A DNA stretch of 59,093 nt, taken from NCBI GenBank assembly GCA_018057825.1, contig JAGPCY010000044.1:11853-70945 (forward strand). Reading direction: 5' to 3'. Position numbers and translations under genes: made by a program. The DNA is from Kofleriaceae bacterium (lineage in GTDB: Bacteria > Myxococcota_A > Polyangia > Haliangiales > Haliangiaceae). Positions 40,767-51,370 of the stretch are shown here, in pieces. How positions within the stretch are numbered: the stretch's first letter is position 1; each line of letters begins with the position of its first letter. The notes beneath the pieces are model-generated. The model was not told where the DNA came from and made no database searches. It worked only from the letters and a program-made list of their open reading frames with translations.

Positions 40767-41263
40767 CACCCGCCGCTACAACGCATCTTGCTGGCGGTCA
40801 TCGGCACCTCGACCTGCGTGACCGCCGCGGCGACCACCTGCGCGGAGCCGTACACCTGGTTGCAGGTATCGCCGGCCGACGCGTGCACCGTGATCCGCAC
40901 CGGTCGCCCGGCCTCGACGAGGGCAGTCGTGAAGGTCAGGACCTCGCCCGGCGCGGGCGGCCGAAGCGAGAACCGCTCCTCGGCCGGCGGCGGCGGCGGC
41001 GGACACGGGGCCGCCGGCCCGTAGGACTTGCTGCAGCCGTAGCTCGCCCCGCCCTCGGAGATCACCACCGACACGTCCGCCCGGGTGTCGAAGCGGTCGC
41101 CGGTCAAGCGCAGCTCGTAGCGGATCGGACCGACGTAGCCGGGGGCATCGATCGACACCCCGGCGTCGAGACCCGACGGCGGCGGCGGATCGGGATCGTT
41201 CGGCGACGGCGGTGGGCCGCAGGCGATGAGGAGGGCGAGGGTCCAGAGCGCGACGCGGAACAT
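40766..41263 (-). CDS. Small lipoprotein of unknown function
   Basis: A 165-residue predicted lipoprotein: signal [19 protein letters not shown] (Cys15), Pro/Asp linker, then about 125 residues with beta-like segments ([42 protein letters not shown]) and four Cys that may form two disulphides. No family recognised. The start at 41263 is chosen from the signal peptide. Its stop codon abuts the hexamer array. Confidence 0.65.
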
Positions 41264-41295
41264 GGCGCCATGGACGCACGACCCGCGCGATCGGT

Positions 41296-42414
41296 TCAAG
41301 TCCGCGGTCCCAGGTCGGGCTCGTCGACGCCGAGCTCGCGGCGGACCAGGCGCGCGCCGGCCACCAGGGCCCGGAGCTTCTGCCGGGCGCACGGTCGCGG
41401 GAGCTGCTTGAGCCCGCAGTCGGTGGTGAGCGTGACCCGCTCGGGCTCGATGTGGCGCAGCAGCTTGCGGATGCGCTCGGCGACCTGCTCGGGGTGCTCG
41501 ATCTCGAGGGTGCGCACGTCGATCACCCCGGCGGCGATGCGCTTGTCGGCCGGGAGCTGGCGGACCAGATCGGCGTCGGCCATCTCACGGCACGCGAAGT
41601 CGAGGACGTACTCGTCGACCGCGACCTCGAGGTAGCGCGGCAGGATCGCGCGGTAACCGCCGGCGGTCATGCCCTCGAGCTGGTTGCCCCAGGCGTTGCC
41701 CATGCAGAAGTGCCACGAGGTCGCGACCGCGCGGCGATCGATCCCGCGCATCGTGCGATCGACGGTCTCGTTGACCCACGCGTAGTCCTGATCACCCGAC
41801 AGAAACGGCATCCACGCGCCCAGGTCCTCGAGCTGGATGTGCCGACATCCCGCGGCGATCACCTCGTGGATCTCGGCCGAGAACACGTCGGCGAGGGCGG
41901 CCGACAGCGCGTAGCGATCCTTCACCGGCCCGCCATGGAAGTGGGCGAGCGTCGAGAGCTGGACCGGGCCAGCGCCGATACACGCCTTCACCGGCCGCGC
42001 GGTGTGGGCCTGGGCCCAGCGGTACAAGAGCGCCATCCGCACCGGGCCGCGCTCGATCGGGCCGACCACCGCGACCCCGCCGGCCTCGTCGAGAGCCCAG
42101 GCGTCGCGCCCGCGGGCCTTGGCGCGCGCTGGGTGCGGCAGCTTCTCGGGCGAGAAGCCGCGGGTCCGCTCGAGCCAGTACCAGAGGAACGAGCCGATCC
42201 CCATCTGATAGTCGTCGAACCACATCTGGCCATCGGTCAGCACGTCGAGGCCGGCGTCCTCCTGATCGGCGATCACCGCGCGGGTCGCGTCGTGGAAGGC
42301 CTCGGCGTGCGCCGCGAGCTTGAACGCCTCGAGCAGATCGCGGCCGGCGAGCTGATGCGTGAACCACTGCGGCCGCGGATAGCTGCCGACCATCGTCGTG
42401 GGGAGGAGCGTCAT
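41296..42414 (-). CDS. MetE-like cobalamin-independent methyltransferase (catalytic domain only)
   Basis: A 372-residue protein matching the C-terminal catalytic half of cobalamin-independent methionine synthase. MVGSYPRPQWF, GIGSFLWYWLERTRG and the zinc ligands H235 and C237 (TSWHFCMGN) and C333 (LTTDCGLKQLP) are present; an acidic residue in VDEYVLDF would be the fourth. The N-terminal half of classic MetE (about 750 residues) is absent, as in archaeal and core-type MetE, which take the methyl group from methylcobalamin proteins or other donors. It may make methionine or demethylate another thiol-acceptor substrate. Confidence 0.85.
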   Translation of the reverse strand: MTLLPTTMVGSYPRPQWFTHQLAGRDLLEAFKLAAHAEAFHDATRAVIADQEDAGLDVLTDGQMWFDDYQMGIGSFLWYWLERTRGFSPEKLPHPARAKARGRDAWALDEAGGVAVVGPIERGPVRMALLYRWAQAHTARPVKACIGAGPVQLSTLAHFHGGPVKDRYALSAALADVFSAEIHEVIAAGCRHIQLEDLGAWMPFLSGDQDYAWVNETVDRTMRGIDRRAVATSWHFCMGNAWGNQLEGMTAGGYRAILPRYLEVAVDEYVLDFACREMADADLVRQLPADKRIAAGVIDVRTLEIEHPEQVAERIRKLLRHIEPERVTLTTDCGLKQLPRPCARQKLRALVAGARLVRRELGVDEPDLGPRT

Positions 42415-42422
42415 CGCGGCCG

Positions 42423-42428
42423 ATGCTA
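42423..42428 (-). promoter_or_regulatory. Putative -10 box for the MetE-like gene
   Basis: Minus-strand TAGCAT ends 8 nt before the ATG (42414). Confidence 0.45.
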
Positions 42429-42521
42429 CGCCGCGTCGCGCCGCGGTCGCGCTTACCCGACTTACTTGCACCGCGCCGCGGTGTGCACCCGGCGGTCTCC
42501 GGCATATGCGATCGTCGGGCC

Positions 42522-42989
42522 ATGGATGCACCTCGCGATCTCGGGATCGCCAACATCCTCCACCGCGGCACGCTGGCGGTCCTGGCCGGCGCGCGCACCT
42601 TCGAGCGCGGCCAGGCGTGCTTCGCCAGCGGTCGCGTCGAGCAGGTCGCGGCCGGACGCGGTGAGCTGCGCGGCGTGGTCCGCCCGCAGGAGCGCGGTCG
42701 CCCGGCGTATCAAGTGCGCCTGTGGATCCGCGCCGACGGGCTGGCGTACTCCTGCACCTGTCCGATCGGCAGCGAGCGGCAATTCTGTAAGCACGCCGTG
42801 GCGATCGCGCTGGCCCATCTCGATCGCGAGCGCCAAGACGCGGCCGGTGGCCTCGACGTCCTGGCCACCGCGCTGCGCACGATCCCCCCGACCGCGCTCG
42901 TCGATGAGCTCCTGGTCCTGGCGCGGCGCGATCCGGCGACCGCCGACGCGCTCAAGCGGTTGTGCCTCGACGTCCTGGCGCGGAGCTGA
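42522..42989 (+). CDS. SWIM zinc-finger protein
   Basis: A 155-residue protein with the SWIM motif CxCxnCxH: SCTCPIGSERQFCKHAVAIAL (positions about 77-97). SWIM fingers bind DNA or proteins and are found in SNF2 helicase-associated and MULE transposase contexts; here the domain stands alone with a short helical tail. The ATG at 42522 begins just before the conserved domain (FERGQACFASGRVEQVA). Divergent from the MetE-like gene (107 bp between starts). The role is not predictable from the context. Confidence 0.85.
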   Translation: MDAPRDLGIANILHRGTLAVLAGARTFERGQACFASGRVEQVAAGRGELRGVVRPQERGRPAYQVRLWIRADGLAYSCTCPIGSERQFCKHAVAIALAHLDRERQDAAGGLDVLATALRTIPPTALVDELLVLARRDPATADALKRLCLDVLARS

Positions 42990-43054
42990 GGCCGCGTCGC
43001 GCCGACCGCGTCACCGACGCTCGGCCGGGGCGCCAGCGCGGATCGATGACCTGC

Positions 43055-43060
43055 TACACT
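43055..43060 (+). promoter_or_regulatory. Putative -10 box for the kinase gene
   Basis: CTGCTACACT: TACACT ends 10 nt before the ATG at 43071. Confidence 0.4.
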
Positions 43061-43070
43061 GCGCGCGCCG

Positions 43071-46000
43071 ATGCCGACCGACGTGCTCGACGCCACCGCG
43101 ACCAGCGGCGCCCTCGCGGCGGCGCCCGCCGGCGGCGGCCTGCGGATCGGCGATCAGCTCGGCCGCTACGTGATCGAGCGGGTGCTGGGCGCCGGCGGCA
43201 TGGGCCTGGTCTACGCCGCCCACGATCCCGACCTCGATCGCCGGGTGGCGATCAAGGTGCTGCGCGGCGACGCCTCCGATGAGTCGCGGGTGCGGCTCCT
43301 GCGCGAGGCCCGGGCGATGGCCAAGGTCAGCCACCCGAACGTCATCACCGTCTACGAGGTCGGGACCGATGGCGGGGTCGACTTCGTCGCGATGGAGCTG
43401 CTCGAGGGCGGCACCCTGGCCGAGTGGCTGCGCGCCGAGCGCCGCCCCGCCGTCGAGGTGCTGCGCCGGCTGCGCGCCGCCGGGGCCGGCCTGGCCGCCG
43501 CCCACGCCAGCGGCCTGGTCCACCGCGACTTCAAGCCCGCCAACGTCCTGCTCGGCCGCGACGGTCGGGTGGTCGTGACCGACTTCGGCCTGGCGCGCGG
43601 CTTCGAGTCCGACGCGGTCGCCGAGACCTTGCCGGCGACCGCCGAGGCCGCGCGCGCGTCGACCGCGACCGGGGCGCGCGCGAGCGGGCCAACCGCGCCC
43701 ACGGTCGGCGCCCTGGACATCACCCAGGCCGCGACCGACCGACCGGCGACCGCGACCGCGCCGTCGATCACGCGCCCGAACCTGTCGGCGCGGTCGGGCG
43801 ACCTGGCGTCGACGTTGACCCGGACCGGCGCGATGATCGGCACCCCGGCGTACATGGCGCCCGAGCAGTTCAGCGGCGGGACGGTCGGTCCGGCGGCCGA
43901 TCAGTTCGCGTTTGCGGTCGCGCTGTGGGAGGGCCTGACCGGGGCCCGGCCGTTCGCCGGCGCCTCCATCGACGAGCTGCGCCGCGCCGTCGATCGCGGA
44001 CCTCCCGACGCCAGCGCCCTGCCGCGCGCGGTCCGCCCGGCGGTGGTGCGGGCCCTGGCGCGCGATCCCGGCGGCCGCTGGCCCGACGTCGCGGCGATGC
44101 TGGCCGCGCTCGATCGCGGACTGGCCCGGCCCCGGCAGCTCAAGCTCGGCGTGGCCGCGGCCCTCGGCCTGGCCGCGGTCGCCGGCGGCGTGATGCTGAC
44201 CCGTGGCGACGAGCGCCGCGCCACCGCGCCGGCCGCGGCGTGCGCGCTCACCGGCGCCGAGCTCGACGCCACCTGGACGCCGACGGTCATGGCCGACCTC
44301 GACCGCCGGTTCGCCGACGCCCCGGCCTGGCGCGAGCTGCGGACCGGCCTCGAGCGCTTCGTCGCCGACTGGCGCACCGAACGCGCGGCCGCGTGCGCCG
44401 CCCCCGATGCGCCGAGCCACCACGGTCGGATCGCCTGCCTGGCCGGCTTGAACGCCGAGCTCGAGGCGGCGCTGACGCTGTTGCCCCAGGTCCGGGTCGA
44501 GGACCTGCCGCGCGCCGGCCTGGCCGACGTCCTGCCACCGCCGGAGAGCTGCAAGAGCGGGCGGCGCGCGGCGATGCCGGCGCTGCCCACCGATCCGTCG
44601 ACGCGGGCGGCGCTGTCGAAGCTGATCGCCGCGGCCTCGACCGCCAAGCTCCTGGCCCGCGGCCCGACCCCGGATCAGGCCAAGGCCAAGGCCGACGAGG
44701 TGGTCGCCGAGGCCCGGCGACTCGCGTCGAGCTACCCACCGGCCCTGGCCATCGCCCTCGAGACCAAGGCGATGATCATCCACGTCGCGGGCGAGTGCGC
44801 CCAGGCCATGCCGCTCTACGAGGAGACCGCGACCGCGGCCGAGGCGGCCAGCGCCGACGGGCTGCGGGCGATGGCGCGGATCGGCCTGCTCGAGTGCGCG
44901 ATCGCGTCGTCGTCGGATCTGGCGCAGATCCAGCGCTACGCCGATCAGGCTCGGGCCGCGATCCAGCGCGCTGGCGACGATCGCCAGCTCACCGCCGCGC
45001 TCGAAATGACCCTGGCCGGCCTCGACGCCACCGTCGGCAAGATCGACGAGGCGATCGTCCGCGTCGCGGCCGCGCGCACGATCTTCGTCGAGTACGGCGA
45101 TCTGCGGCGGGCCGGCAACGCGACCTTGTTCGAGGCCGAGCTGCGGATGCTGGTCGACGGGTGGGGCCAGCGCGCCGCGATCGAACAGCTCTACCGCGAC
45201 GGCCTGGCGCTGCGCGAGCGGGTCTACGGCGACGGTCATCCGATGACCGAGTCCGTGCGGCTCGGCCTCGGCCTGATCCTCGAAGATCGCGATCCCGTCG
45301 AGGCCAACCGGCTGGTCAGCCAGGCGGCGGCCAGTGTCGCGATGAAGCCGGCGCCGGCCGACGCGATCGCGCTGCGCGGGCGGGTGGTCGACGAGCGCGG
45401 CCGGCCGTTGACCGGCGCCCAGGTCCTGGCGGCCAGCCAGATCTGGGCCCGCCCCGACGGCGTCCCGGCGGTGTTCGACGATCGGTTCCGCAGCCAGACC
45501 ACGACCGGCGCCGACGGGCGCTTCGCGTTGACCGCGCCACCTGGCGCGCTGGTGACCGCGTGGACCGACACGGGCCTGGCCCGCGCGGTCCCGGTGTCCG
45601 CGGCCCGCGAGCTGCGCATCGATCGCCCGGCCGCTCTGGAGCTCGAGATCGTCGAGACCCGCGCCACCGGCGCGCGCGATCCGCTGGTGGCCCTGGCGTC
45701 GCGGGCCGCGATCGCGATCGTCGCGGTGCTCGACGCCCCCGGCTCCCGCGTCAGCACGGTCCTGGCTCGCCGCGCCGATCGCCAGCGCTGGAACGTGACG
45801 CGGACCTACCCGGGCCGGCTGCAGCTCATGGCGATCACGCTGTCGCCGCTCGGGGACACGCTCCTGGCGTCGTGGCCACTGACCGTGGCGCCGGGCGCGA
45901 CCGCGACCGCGTCCCTGAGCCTGGACCTGCGCGGCGCCGTGGTCGACGTGGTCGTCCGCGCCGAGCGCGGCACGATCCCGACCGCGCAGATCATGTTGTT

Positions 46001-46355
46001 GGCTGGACGCACCGCACGCGCCCCGCGGACCGTCGGGGACCTGAGCGCGCACTGGCGCAACCCGCGCCGCCACATCGCCAACGCCGCGCCGATCACCGAC
46101 GCGAACCAGACCGAGATCGGGCGGCCGCTGTACCGCCCCGGCGACATCCACGGGCGCATGGCGGCGGTCTTGCCCGGCATCTACACCGCGTGTGTCATCC
46201 CGTTCGCGGGCGACGTGCGCGACCGCGCCTACCTGAAGACCTTGACCGACGAGGAAGATCTCGAGGTCAAGTGCACGCCGATCACCGTCGGCGACGCCCC
46301 GGTCCAGGCCTTCGTGGTCGAGGCGCCGCCGATGAAGAACCTGCCGACGCCGTGA
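43071..46355 (+). CDS. Ser/Thr protein kinase with TPR-like and carboxypeptidase-regulatory-like C-terminal domains
   Basis: A 1,094-residue Hanks-type kinase. Kinase domain about 30-345: RVLGAGGMGLVYAA, K62 in VAIKVL, HRDFKPAN (H151, D153), DFG at 171-173, and a Thr/Ala-rich insert of about 75 residues between DFG and GTPAYMAPEQ, an unusually long activation segment with many possible phosphosites. TM about 357-376. Outside: a Cys-containing helical region, TPR-like repeats, then from about 765 a beta-sandwich module (ALRGRVVDERGRPLTGAQVLA; GRFALTAPPGA) of the carboxypeptidase regulatory-like type. The last 180 residues match no recognised family. Confidence 0.87.
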   Translation: MPTDVLDATATSGALAAAPAGGGLRIGDQLGRYVIERVLGAGGMGLVYAAHDPDLDRRVAIKVLRGDASDESRVRLLREARAMAKVSHPNVITVYEVGTDGGVDFVAMELLEGGTLAEWLRAERRPAVEVLRRLRAAGAGLAAAHASGLVHRDFKPANVLLGRDGRVVVTDFGLARGFESDAVAETLPATAEAARASTATGARASGPTAPTVGALDITQAATDRPATATAPSITRPNLSARSGDLASTLTRTGAMIGTPAYMAPEQFSGGTVGPAADQFAFAVALWEGLTGARPFAGASIDELRRAVDRGPPDASALPRAVRPAVVRALARDPGGRWPDVAAMLAALDRGLARPRQLKLGVAAALGLAAVAGGVMLTRGDERRATAPAAACALTGAELDATWTPTVMADLDRRFADAPAWRELRTGLERFVADWRTERAAACAAPDAPSHHGRIACLAGLNAELEAALTLLPQVRVEDLPRAGLADVLPPPESCKSGRRAAMPALPTDPSTRAALSKLIAAASTAKLLARGPTPDQAKAKADEVVAEARRLASSYPPALAIALETKAMIIHVAGECAQAMPLYEETATAAEAASADGLRAMARIGLLECAIASSSDLAQIQRYADQARAAIQRAGDDRQLTAALEMTLAGLDATVGKIDEAIVRVAAARTIFVEYGDLRRAGNATLFEAELRMLVDGWGQRAAIEQLYRDGLALRERVYGDGHPMTESVRLGLGLILEDRDPVEANRLVSQAAASVAMKPAPADAIALRGRVVDERGRPLTGAQVLAASQIWARPDGVPAVFDDRFRSQTTTGADGRFALTAPPGALVTAWTDTGLARAVPVSAARELRIDRPAALELEIVETRATGARDPLVALASRAAIAIVAVLDAPGSRVSTVLARRADRQRWNVTRTYPGRLQLMAITLSPLGDTLLASWPLTVAPGATATASLSLDLRGAVVDVVVRAERGTIPTAQIMLLAGRTARAPRTVGDLSAHWRNPRRHIANAAPITDANQTEIGRPLYRPGDIHGRMAAVLPGIYTACVIPFAGDVRDRAYLKTLTDEEDLEVKCTPITVGDAPVQAFVVEAPPMKNLPTP

Positions 46356-46387
46356 GCCCAGGGCCGACCGCGGTCGGTCAAGCGCGG

Positions 46388-46873
46388 TCAGTAGCCGAGC
46401 GGCACCCAGGCCCAGCGCTGCCCCGGCCCCTGCCAGGCCAGCACCGCCGCAGCGTCGCCGCCGAGGAGCACCAGCGCGCGACCGGTCGGGATGGCCGGCG
46501 CGGCGCTGGCCGGGACCTGCGGCGCGTCGGCGCCCGACCACACGGTGATCGCGGCGCCACTGGGATCGCACGGCGTCGTGCCGGCCTCCTCGATCCCGTC
46601 GAGGTCGAACTCGAGCACCGCCACCTCGGGGGCCGCGTCGCCTCGGCACACGAGCGGCGGCGCGGCGGTGGTGACGATCTCCAGACACATGACCGCGTCC
46701 GCCGACGGCGCCAGGATGACGCGATCGTCCCGGCCGTCGCCGTCGAGGTCGGCCGCCAGCTCGACGCCGGCGCCGCAGGCCGAGGGCGCGGGCGCCGCCG
46801 CCTCCGGTCGCGACGCCCCAGCGCCGCAGCCGAGCGCGAGGCATGCCACCCAGGCCAGCGCGGTACGGTTCAT
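46388..46873 (-). CDS. Small lipoprotein with FG-GAP-like calcium motif
   Basis: A 161-residue predicted lipoprotein: signal MNRTALAWVACLALGCGAG (lipobox LALGC). The mature part has LAADLDGDGRDDRVILAP, the Asp-rich calcium-binding loop of FG-GAP/VCBS-type blades, and a second weaker one (LEFDLDGIEEAG). It is too short for a full propeller, so a single or paired blade is likely. Five bases separate it from the stop of the next upstream minus-strand gene, so the two are probably co-transcribed. Confidence 0.7.
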   Translation of the reverse strand: MNRTALAWVACLALGCGAGASRPEAAAPAPSACGAGVELAADLDGDGRDDRVILAPSADAVMCLEIVTTAAPPLVCRGDAAPEVAVLEFDLDGIEEAGTTPCDPSGAAITVWSGADAPQVPASAAPAIPTGRALVLLGGDAAAVLAWQGPGQRWAWVPLGY

Positions 46874-46878
46874 GGCTG

Positions 46879-47514
46879 TCACGATCCCGGGATGAGATCG
46901 ATGGTCTCGCCCGCCACCTTCTTGCCGCGCAAGACGCGGTAGTCCGAGCCCCACTGCTCGACGATCGCGGCGTCGTCGCCCGACGAGGTGTACAACCACC
47001 ACCGGCAGCGCTCGACCGTGCCCTCCGGCCGGGTCGCCTTGGCGCCCAGCAGGTTGCCGACGTCGCCGTGCAGCTTGCAGGTCGCGGTGCCGCGCTTGTC
47101 GAGGGAGAACCGGACCTCGCCCAGGACCAGCACCTCCGGCGGGTAGCCGGCGACGTCGGTCGGGTCGAGCTCGAGGATGCGCACCGCCGCCGTGCCGGTG
47201 CGCTCGAGGCCGATCACGCACCACACCACCTGCTGACCGTCGACCAGGCGGCCGGCGACCCAGCGGTGGCCGTCCTCGTCGTAGTTGATCGCGCCCTCGC
47301 ACAAGAGATCCTTGCCGTCGATCGTCACGACGTCGCCGATCCGCAGGTCGCGCAGGCTGCGCTCGATCAGCACGTCCTTGCTGGGCGCCGGCAGGGCCCG
47401 ACCGGCGCCGCCGCCGAGCCCGCGCCGCTTGCGCTCGTTGCCGTAGGCGATCGCGGCGGCCCCACCGCCGAGGGCGGCGACCGCGATGGCCGCGATGATC
47501 AAGATCGTGAACAT
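46879..47514 (-). CDS. Membrane-anchored DUF4178-like protein
   Basis: A 211-residue protein. The ATG at 47514 has GGAGGATCG upstream and is followed by a membrane helix (TILIIAAIAVAALGGGAAAIAYG) and a basic stretch. The soluble domain resembles DUF4178: LRIGDVVTIDGKDLLCEGAINYDEDGHRWVAGRLVDGQ, with later VIGLERTG and ILELDP. DUF4178 genes often sit with membrane stress or AdoMet-decarboxylase-like genes; that context is absent here. Function unknown. Confidence 0.72.
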   Translation of the reverse strand: MFTILIIAAIAVAALGGGAAAIAYGNERKRRGLGGGAGRALPAPSKDVLIERSLRDLRIGDVVTIDGKDLLCEGAINYDEDGHRWVAGRLVDGQQVVWCVIGLERTGTAAVRILELDPTDVAGYPPEVLVLGEVRFSLDKRGTATCKLHGDVGNLLGAKATRPEGTVERCRWWLYTSSGDDAAIVEQWGSDYRVLRGKKVAGETIDLIPGS

Positions 47515-47594
47515 CGATCCTCCGGGTCGGACCATAGCGCACCGCGGCGCGACCGGCGCGTCGCGATCGCGCACGCGGTTACCGGCCGGTCGCC

Positions 47595-47624
47595 TTGACA
47601 CATACGGATGGCACTCGCTACACC
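47595..47624 (+). promoter_or_regulatory. Sigma-70-like promoter of the bkd operon
   Basis: TTGACA at 47595-47600 and TACACC at 47619-47624, 18 bp apart. The -35 is a perfect consensus, rare in this GC-rich DNA. A start near 47631 would leave a leader of about 65 nt with GGAGGG before the ATG at 47697. Confidence 0.5.
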
Positions 47625-47696
47625 GTGCGCCGACGCGGGCCCCGCGTCGCCACGCCACGCCTCACTCACCGCCGATCGATCGGCGCGGAGGGACCC

Positions 47697-48809
47697 ATGG
47701 TAGCCGTGCTAGCAGACCACGACCTGCGCCGCGTCCTCGACGACGACGGCCGGGTGCTCCCGGGCGCGACCGTGCCCCAGGTCGCCGACGACCTCCTGCG
47801 CAAGATCTTCGACGTCATGTCGCTCGTGCGCATCATGGACGACCGCATGATGCGGCTCCAGCGCCAGGGCCGCCTCGGCTTCTACATGAAGGCCATCGGC
47901 GAGGAGGCCTCGCACTTCGCGGTCGCGCCGCTGCGGTCGGGCGACTGGATCTACCCGAGCTATCGCGAGCAGGGCGCGTGGTTCTGGCGCGGCTACACCG
48001 TCAAGCAGTTCATCGATCAGCTCTTCGGCAACGCCAACGACCCGGTCAAGGGTCGGCAGATGCCGGTCCACCACTCGGCCAACTGGCTCAACCTGGTGTC
48101 GATCAGCTCGCCGGTCGGGACCCAGATCCCGCAGGCGGTCGGCTCGGCCTACGCCGCCAAGGTGCTGGGCAAGGACGACGTGTCGATGGTGTACTTCGGC
48201 GAGGGCACCTCGTCGACCGGCGAGTTCCACGTCGGCCTGAACTTCGCCGGCGTGTGGAAGGCGCCGTGCGTGTTCGTGTGCCGCAACAACGGCTGGGCGA
48301 TCAGCGTGCCGCGCGAGAAGCAGACCGCGGCCAAGACCTTCGCGTCGAAGGCCATCGGCTACGGCATGCCCGGCATCCGCGTCGACGGGAACGACATCCT
48401 GGCCGTGCTGCAGGTGTCGCAGGAAGCGATCGACCGGGCCCGCGCTGGCGACGGCCCGACCCTGATCGAGGCCCTGACCTACCGGGTCCAGGGCCACTCG
48501 AGCTCCGACGATCCGTCGGTCTATCGCGATCCCAACGAGCCGGCCGAGTGGGAGAAGCGCGATCCGCTCAACCGCCTGCGCAACTACCTGAAGCACCGCG
48601 GCCTGTGGGACGAGGCGTGGGAGAAGGACCTGGGCGAGCGCTACAACCAGGAGATCACCGACGCCCTGGCCGCGTCGGACGCGACCCCGCCGCCGCCGGT
48701 CGAGTCGATCTTCGACGACGTCTACGAGGAGCTGCCCTGGCACCTCCGCGAGCAGAAGGCCTGGCTCATGGCCCAGGCCCGGACCAAGAACCCCCACCAC
48801 CACGGCTAG
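47697..48809 (+). CDS. bkdA1: Branched-chain 2-oxoacid dehydrogenase E1 alpha
   Basis: A 370-residue thiamine diphosphate-dependent subunit that decarboxylates branched-chain 2-oxoacids with E1 beta. Family motifs: GRLGFYMKAIGEEASHFAVA, YPSYREQGAWFWRGYTV, NANDPVKGRQMPVHHS, and the TPP/Mg site YFGEGTSSTGEFH...NNGWAIS. The phosphorylation-loop region HSSSDDPSVYRD is conserved. GGAGGG precedes the ATG at 47697. E1 beta follows after 13 bp. In myxobacteria this complex feeds branched-chain acyl-CoA into iso-fatty acid synthesis; that link is inferred. Confidence 0.92.
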   Translation: MVAVLADHDLRRVLDDDGRVLPGATVPQVADDLLRKIFDVMSLVRIMDDRMMRLQRQGRLGFYMKAIGEEASHFAVAPLRSGDWIYPSYREQGAWFWRGYTVKQFIDQLFGNANDPVKGRQMPVHHSANWLNLVSISSPVGTQIPQAVGSAYAAKVLGKDDVSMVYFGEGTSSTGEFHVGLNFAGVWKAPCVFVCRNNGWAISVPREKQTAAKTFASKAIGYGMPGIRVDGNDILAVLQVSQEAIDRARAGDGPTLIEALTYRVQGHSSSDDPSVYRDPNEPAEWEKRDPLNRLRNYLKHRGLWDEAWEKDLGERYNQEITDALAASDATPPPPVESIFDDVYEELPWHLREQKAWLMAQARTKNPHHHG

Positions 48810-48822
48810 AGCGGAGTCCCCC

Positions 48823-49797
48823 ATGCCCGTCATGAACATCATCCAGGCGGTCAACGACGCGCTGCGCCTGCAGATGCGCCAGGACCCGCGCACCGTCGTG
48901 CTCGGCGAGGACGTCGGCAAGTTCGGCGGCGTGTTCCGCGCCACCAGCGGCCTCTTCGAGGAGTTCGGCGGCGATCGCGTGATCGACACGCCGCTGGCCG
49001 AGGCCGGCATCATCGGCACCGCGATCGGCATGGCCCTGTACGGCCTACGCCCGGTGCCGGAGATCCAGTTCGGCGACTTCATCTTCCCGGCCTTCGATCA
49101 GATCGTGAACGAGCTGGCCAAGTTCCGGTACCGCTCGGGCGGCCAGTACCCGTGCCCGGTCATCATCCGCACGCCGGTCGGCGGCGGCATCCGCGGCGGC
49201 CACTACCACTCGCAGTCGCCCGAGGCGCTGTTCATCCACACGCCGGGCCTGAAGGTCGTGGCGCCGTCGAACCCCTACGACGCCAAGGGGATGCTCCTGG
49301 CGTCGATGCGCCAGAACGATCCGATCCTGTTCATGGAGCCCAAGCGGATCTATCGCGCCAGCAAGGGCGAGGTGCCCGAGGGCGACTACACCGTCGAGCT
49401 CGGCCAGCTCGCGGTGACCCGGCCCGGGACCCAGGTCACGCTGATCGCGTGGTCGGGCATGGTGTCGATCGCCGAGGAGGCGGCGGCCAAGGCCGCGGCG
49501 GCCGGGATCTCGGTCGAGGTCCTCGACCTGCGCACCCTCATGCCGTTCGATCTCGAGGGCATCCTGGCCTCGGTGAAGAAGACCGGGCGGTGCGTGATCG
49601 TCCACGAGGCCCCCAAGACCTGCGGGTTCGGCGCCGAGCTGATCGCGTCGATCCAGGAGCGGGCGATGGAGCACCTCGAGGCGCCGATCCTGCGGGTCGC
49701 GGGGTTCGACACGCCGTTCCCGTACACGCTCGAGCACGAGTACCTCCCCAACGCCGATCGCGTCCTGGGCGCGATCCGCCAGACCCTGGAGTGGTGA
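48823..49797 (+). CDS. bkdA2: Branched-chain 2-oxoacid dehydrogenase E1 beta
   Basis: A 324-residue E1 beta subunit completing the alpha2-beta2 E1 heterotetramer. Characteristic parts are VLGEDVGKFGGVFRATSGL, DTPLAEAGIIGTAIGMAL, PVIIRTPVGGGIRGGHYHSQ and APKTCGFGAELIASI. GGAG lies ahead of the ATG. One base separates its stop from the E2 start, so E1 and E2 are translated together. Confidence 0.93.
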   Translation: MPVMNIIQAVNDALRLQMRQDPRTVVLGEDVGKFGGVFRATSGLFEEFGGDRVIDTPLAEAGIIGTAIGMALYGLRPVPEIQFGDFIFPAFDQIVNELAKFRYRSGGQYPCPVIIRTPVGGGIRGGHYHSQSPEALFIHTPGLKVVAPSNPYDAKGMLLASMRQNDPILFMEPKRIYRASKGEVPEGDYTVELGQLAVTRPGTQVTLIAWSGMVSIAEEAAAKAAAAGISVEVLDLRTLMPFDLEGILASVKKTGRCVIVHEAPKTCGFGAELIASIQERAMEHLEAPILRVAGFDTPFPYTLEHEYLPNADRVLGAIRQTLEW

Positions 49798-49798
49798 T

Positions 49799-51117
<1,319 letters not shown>

Positions 51118-51121
<4 letters not shown>

Positions 51122-51299
51122 AGCACCGAACGGTTTGAGATGCCTGCTGCGACGCGGCCGTGCGGGCACCTCCGAGCGTACGTCCGATGCTCGCTCGTCG
51201 TGTAGTTGACTACACTCCTCCCTGCGCTTCGGGCGTGCGCCCGGATCTGCCTCACACGTCCGCGTCTCGCGACGGCATTCAAACCGTTCGGTGCTCTAG
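51118..51299. mobile_element. 182-bp palindromic foldback element (MITE-like) seated in the bkdB stop codon
   Basis: CTAGAGCACCGAACGGTTTGA at 51118-51138 is repeated perfectly in inverted orientation at 51279-51299 (21 bp). The symmetry continues inward: after one unpaired base both arms read ATGCC, and the next 60 bases match at roughly three positions in four. At the centre is GTGTAGTTGACTACAC (51200-51215), whose midpoint is within 1 bp of the element midpoint. Removing the element with one TA copy leaves an intact TAG stop, as expected for insertion at a TA target. It encodes no protein. It could be a foldback transposon derivative or a long RNA hairpin acting as 3' end of the bkd mRNA. 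Confidence 0.75.
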
Positions 51300-51370
51300 C
51301 CCACCGAACGGGCTCCCCGCCCCCTGAACGCCGCCGGCGGCCCCGCCCGCGTCTCCGTTTCCGGTTCGCC

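Noticed and set aside
41296-42414. Full-length MetE
   Set aside because: Only the C-terminal catalytic half is present; the upstream sequence is a divergent promoter region and no N-terminal half was seen.
43011-46844. 1,277-residue minus-strand open frame
   Set aside because: Antisense shadow of the kinase at 43071, which has all catalytic motifs.
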